A DNA stretch of 64,000 nt from Nonomuraea thailandensis. Its GTDB lineage: Bacteria > Actinomycetota > Actinomycetes > Streptosporangiales > Streptosporangiaceae. Below the pieces are notes generated by a model, which did no database searches, was not told the origin of the DNA, and saw only the letters and a list, made by a program, of their open reading frames with translations. Location of the stretch: contig NZ_JAMZEB010000002.1 in assembly GCF_024172165.1 (NCBI RefSeq), positions 9,832,501-9,896,500 of the forward strand, in the 5' to 3' direction. Both the position numbers and the translations under genes were made by a program. Each line of letters starts with the position of its first letter. Within the stretch, counting starts at the first letter, position 1. Shown one piece after another: positions 61,277 to 64,000 of this stretch.

Positions 61277-62560
61277 ATGCCGGCTGCCGTTCTCGTTGGT
61301 GCCCAGTGGGGCGATGAGGGCAAGGGCAAGGCCACCGACCTGCTCGGTGGCGACGTCGACTACGTCGTCCGCTATCAGGGGGGCAACAACGCGGGCCACA
61401 CCGTGGTCATCGGTGACCAGAAGTACGCACTGCACCTGCTCCCCACGGGGATCCTGTCGCCGGAGGTGGTGCCGGTCATCGGCAACGGCGTAGTGATCGA
61501 CCCCGGCGTGCTGCTCAGCGAGATCGACGGGCTGGCCCAGCGGGGCATCTCCGCCGAGCGGCTGCTGATCAGCGCGAACGCGCACCTGATCATGCCGCAC
61601 CACAAGGCGCTCGACAAGGTCACCGAGCGCTACCTGGGCAAGGCGAAGATCGGCACGACCGGGCGCGGCATCGGGCCGGCGTACGGCGACAAGATCTACC
61701 GCATGGGCGTGCGCGTGCAGGACCTGCTCGATCCGGGGATCCTGGCCAAGAAGATCGAGGTCGCGCTGACCGAGAAGAACCAGCTGCTGACCAAGGTCTA
61801 CAACCGGCGCGGCATCGACCCGGCGCAGGTGCTGGAGGAGTACCTCGCCTACGCCGAGCGGCTCAAGCCGCACATCGCGGACACCTCGCTGGTGCTGTCG
61901 AAGGCGCTGGACGAGGGCAAGTTCGTGCTGCTGGAGGGTGGTCAGGGCACGCTGCTCGACATCGACCACGGCACGTACCCGTTCGTCACGTCGTCCTCTC
62001 CGACGTCGGGCGGCGCGTGCGCGGGCGCCGGCATCCCGCCGAACCGGCTCACGAAGATCATCGGTATTCTGAAGGCGTACACCACCCGCGTCGGCTCGGG
62101 TCCGTTCCCGACCGAGCTGACCGACGACATGGGCGACTGGCTGCGCACGACCGGCGGCGAGTACGGCGTCACGACGGGCCGCAACCGCCGCTGCGGCTGG
62201 TTCGACGCGGTGATCGCCCGGTACGCCACCCGCATCAACGGCGTCACCGACTACTTCCTGACCAAGCTGGACGTGCTGTCGGGCCTGGAGCGGATCCCGG
62301 TGTGCGTGGCGTACGAGGTGGATGGCGTGCGGCACGACGAGATCCCCATGACCCAGACCGACTTCCACCACGCCAAGCCGATCTACGAGGAGTTCCCCGG
62401 CTGGCAGGAGGACATCTCCAGCGCCAAGTCGTTCGAGGACCTGCCGCCGAACGCGCAGGCGTACGTGCGCACGCTGGAGGAGATGAGCGGCGCGCCGATC
62501 TCCGCCATCGGCGTGGGCCCCGGCCGCGACCAGACGATCGTGGTGCGCTCGCTGGTCTGA
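61277..62560 (+). CDS. purA: Adenylosuccinate synthetase
   Basis: 427 residues, the standard length. VLVGAQWGDEGKGKATDLLG is the GTP-binding P-loop with the catalytic Asp; YQGGNNAGHTVV, IGTTGRGIGPAYGDK, EGGQGTLLDIDHGTYPFVTSS, TRVGSGPFPTEL, TGRNRRCGWFD and ITKLDVLS-like TKLDVLSG follow in order. It joins IMP and aspartate on the path to AMP. GGGAGA precedes ATG 61277. Expression may be controlled through the leader hairpin. Confidence 0.97.
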   Translation: MPAAVLVGAQWGDEGKGKATDLLGGDVDYVVRYQGGNNAGHTVVIGDQKYALHLLPTGILSPEVVPVIGNGVVIDPGVLLSEIDGLAQRGISAERLLISANAHLIMPHHKALDKVTERYLGKAKIGTTGRGIGPAYGDKIYRMGVRVQDLLDPGILAKKIEVALTEKNQLLTKVYNRRGIDPAQVLEEYLAYAERLKPHIADTSLVLSKALDEGKFVLLEGGQGTLLDIDHGTYPFVTSSSPTSGGACAGAGIPPNRLTKIIGILKAYTTRVGSGPFPTELTDDMGDWLRTTGGEYGVTTGRNRRCGWFDAVIARYATRINGVTDYFLTKLDVLSGLERIPVCVAYEVDGVRHDEIPMTQTDFHHAKPIYEEFPGWQEDISSAKSFEDLPPNAQAYVRTLEEMSGAPISAIGVGPGRDQTIVVRSLV

Positions 62561-62568
62561 CGCCTCAC

Positions 62569-62883
62569 GTGTACCGCGCGGAGATCTCGGCGGCCGCCCT
62601 GACCATCTCCGCGCGGGCCTCGGGCGGCGCCGTCGGGCACCGCGACGCGCGTTACCTGCTGGTCGAGCTGCACCTGGGCGCGGAGCCCAGGGCGAAGGAG
62701 CTGGTGGGGGCGCTCGCCCCGTGGAGCGTGGGCCGCCTGCTCAGCCTCATGGGGCACGGGCGGGACGCGGGGCCCGAGCAGGTGCGCAGCGCCTACGACC
62801 CGGCCGACCTGGAGCGCCTGACCGCGCTCAAGGCCGTCCACGACCCCCGGGGCGCCTTCGGGATCACTTTCCGGCTGCCGTGA
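62569..62883 (+). CDS. Short protein matching only the C-terminal (BBE) part of FAD-linked oxidases
   Basis: 104 residues from GTG 62569, 8 bp after purA. GHRDARYLLVELHLG and the C-terminus AYDPADLERLTALKAVHDPRGAFGITFRLP match the berberine-bridge (BBE) end of FAD-dependent oxidoreductases, normally YGPxxYxRLxALKxxYDPxNLFR. The FAD-binding PCMH domain of about 350 residues is missing. It is therefore probably a truncated relic or a small gene born from one. Its end overlaps the convergent GNAT gene by 20 bp. Confidence 0.55.
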   Translation: MYRAEISAAALTISARASGGAVGHRDARYLLVELHLGAEPRAKELVGALAPWSVGRLLSLMGHGRDAGPEQVRSAYDPADLERLTALKAVHDPRGAFGITFRLP

Positions 62884-63523
62884 GGACGGCCGCCGTCACG
62901 GGTGTGTGCAGGGTCCAGCCGAGGGTCGAGTACAGCGCCTGGCCCTGGGCGGTGGCGACCAGGACGCCCGTGCGGGCGCCCATCGAGGCGGCCGTGGCGG
63001 CGATCGTCCGCATGACGACCGAGCCCAGCCCGCGGCGTCGGTGGCCCTCGGCCGTCTCGACCTGGTCCACGACGGCGGTCGTGCCCGCGACCGCGAACTG
63101 GCCGCGCGCGGCGACCTCTCCCGCCCCCGTCAGCAGGCGGGCCGCCGTGACGCCCGCCCTGGTGGTGACGGCCAGGTGGTAGCCGGCCGGGGCCGGCGGG
63201 GCGGGGTGGCGCGGCAGCGGGGCCGTCATCATGAACTCCGGCTCCTGGACGGCCCAGCCCGGGGTCAGCAGCGGGGCGACGGCCTCGGCGGGGGCGCAGA
63301 GCTTGAGCCAGGTGCCGGGAGCGGAGATCGTGGCCGTGAGACGGCGGAGCGTCTCGGGGGTCGGGGCGGCCACGATGTGCCTGGCCACGTGGCCGGGCAG
63401 TCCGACGTCCACGCGCAGTCCCCAGGGCTCGCGTACGGGACTGGGGGCATTGCGGGAGATGACCCACCCCTCCACCCATGCCCGAACTGTCGGGAAATGG
63501 GCACCTTTGAGGACCTCCGTCAT
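62864..63523 (-). CDS. GNAT-family acetyltransferase
   Basis: 219 residues from ATG 63523. The C-terminal half is a GNAT domain with VVDQVETAEGHRRRGLGSVVMRTIAATAASMGA (acetyl-CoA motif RRxGxG) and GVLVATAQGQALYSTLGW. The N-terminal 110 residues are less conserved and may be a decayed second GNAT unit. The substrate is unknown. TAGGCT lies about 7 nt before the ATG, so the transcript may be leaderless. The frame extends up to 63595, but without a ribosome site. Confidence 0.83.
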   Translation of the reverse strand: MTEVLKGAHFPTVRAWVEGWVISRNAPSPVREPWGLRVDVGLPGHVARHIVAAPTPETLRRLTATISAPGTWLKLCAPAEAVAPLLTPGWAVQEPEFMMTAPLPRHPAPPAPAGYHLAVTTRAGVTAARLLTGAGEVAARGQFAVAGTTAVVDQVETAEGHRRRGLGSVVMRTIAATAASMGARTGVLVATAQGQALYSTLGWTLHTPVTAAVLTAAGK

Positions 63524-63619
63524 AGAGAACAGCCTATTGTCTGGCCGGAACGCCACGACCGGGCGTAGCAGGATAAAAAGGACACGGCGTGGCACCGCCG
63601 TGACATGCCCCGTGCCAGG

Positions 63620-63625
63620 TAGGGT
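63620..63625 (+). promoter_or_regulatory. -10 element of the GDPD gene
   Basis: TAGGGT ends 7 nt before the GTG start, so the message is probably leaderless. No -35 at the ordinary distance was found. Confidence 0.35.
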
Positions 63626-63632
63626 CCCGGTT

Positions 63633-64000
63633 GTGCGCGTTGAGATTCATGGTCACCGGGGGGCTCGCGGCCTCTGGCCGGAGAACACCCTGCCCGGGAT
63701 GAGCCGCACGATGGAGCTGGGCGTGCATGCGCTCGAGTTCGACGTCGCGCTCACCGCAGACCGGCGCCTCGTGCTCACGCACGACCTCACGGTCTCCGCG
63801 GTCACCAGCGCCGACCGGCGGCCGCTGCACGCCGGCGATCCGCTCTACCCGTACGTGGGCAGGCCGATCAACGCGCTCACCCTGGCCCAGCTCCGCACGC
63901 TCGACGTGGGCGTGCGGCTGCCGCGGCACCCCGACGACCCGTTCGCGCTGACGCAGGTCGCCATGCCCGAGACCCGCATGCCGACCCTCGGCGCGGTGCT
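63633..64000 (+). CDS. Glycerophosphodiester phosphodiesterase (3' end outside window)
   Basis: The first 122 codons are present. VEIHGHRGARGLWPENTLPGM is the GDPD start with the catalytic His and Arg. ALEFDVALTADRRLVLTHDLTVSAVT has the metal-binding Glu/Asp and the second His. It hydrolyses glycerophosphodiesters to glycerol 3-phosphate and an alcohol. GTG 63633 directly precedes the conserved fold. The gene runs out of the window. Confidence 0.88.
   Translation, partial: MRVEIHGHRGARGLWPENTLPGMSRTMELGVHALEFDVALTADRRLVLTHDLTVSAVTSADRRPLHAGDPLYPYVGRPINALTLAQLRTLDVGVRLPRHPDDPFALTQVAMPETRMPTLGAV

Overview
The window is a 64 kb piece of a very GC-rich actinobacterial chromosome. Gene density, codon use, GTG/TTG starts, leaderless-looking promoters, many orphan regulators and the family content (SigE-family sigma factor, NIT-type sensor kinase, poly-HAMP hybrid kinase, AfsR/SARP-like regulator, class I LysRS, DUF3151 between fba and purA) fit the Streptosporangiales (Nonomuraea-like). 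This placement is an inference from protein families; no rRNA, tRNA, CRISPR array, prophage or insertion sequence was seen.

Layout. 1-11 kb: a membrane-anchored beta-propeller protein (cut by the window start), a Ser/Thr kinase with a seven-bladed WD40 propeller, a secreted CU044_5270-like protein divergent from a SigE-family sigma factor and its membrane partner, a RecQ-type helicase, a WYL regulator divergent from DinB-like and VOC genes. 11-20 kb: pyruvate dehydrogenase E1 (aceE) divergent from a GntR/FCD regulator, a 1266-residue BTAD/cyclase-like/AAA regulator, an MBL hydrolase and a 5'-truncated relic. 20-28 kb: secreted GH92 mannosidase, a GNAT, and a ROK repressor divergent from a tight operon of xylose isomerase, a TIM-barrel isomerase/epimerase and a Gfo/Idh/MocA oxidoreductase. 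28-38 kb: a cytosolic-looking subtilase followed by a small protein resembling its own prodomain, class I LysRS coupled to a small P-loop kinase, a GT2 glycosyltransferase, a ketopantoate reductase-like enzyme, small membrane proteins, a NIT sensor kinase and MBL/propeller proteins.

38-50 kb: a 46-residue zinc ribbon, a short Rho paralog, an RlmA-like methyltransferase, an S9 peptidase homologue that has lost Ser and His of its triad, a SpoIIE phosphatase divergent from a soluble poly-HAMP hybrid kinase followed by a response regulator. 50-57 kb: a CatB-like acetyltransferase relic coupled to a DUF5701 protein, a group 2 sigma-70 factor with an in-frame 24-bp repeat, TetR, NYN-domain protein, and an unusual sigma factor / zinc finger / membrane / surface-domain fusion. 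57-64 kb is housekeeping: pyrE, a DedA protein, fba, DUF3151, purA with a terminator-like hairpin in its leader, then a GNAT and the start of a glycerophosphodiester phosphodiesterase.

The most interesting signals are: (i) short tandem arrays sitting exactly in convergent 3'-3' gaps, two of which duplicate a gene's stop codon; (ii) the subtilase plus prodomain-mimic pair; (iii) the one-polypeptide sigma/anti-sigma/surface fusion; (iv) the catalytically dead S9 homologue; (v) the 276/552-bp repeat structure of the poly-HAMP kinase; and (vi) several clean operator-like repeats between divergent genes.
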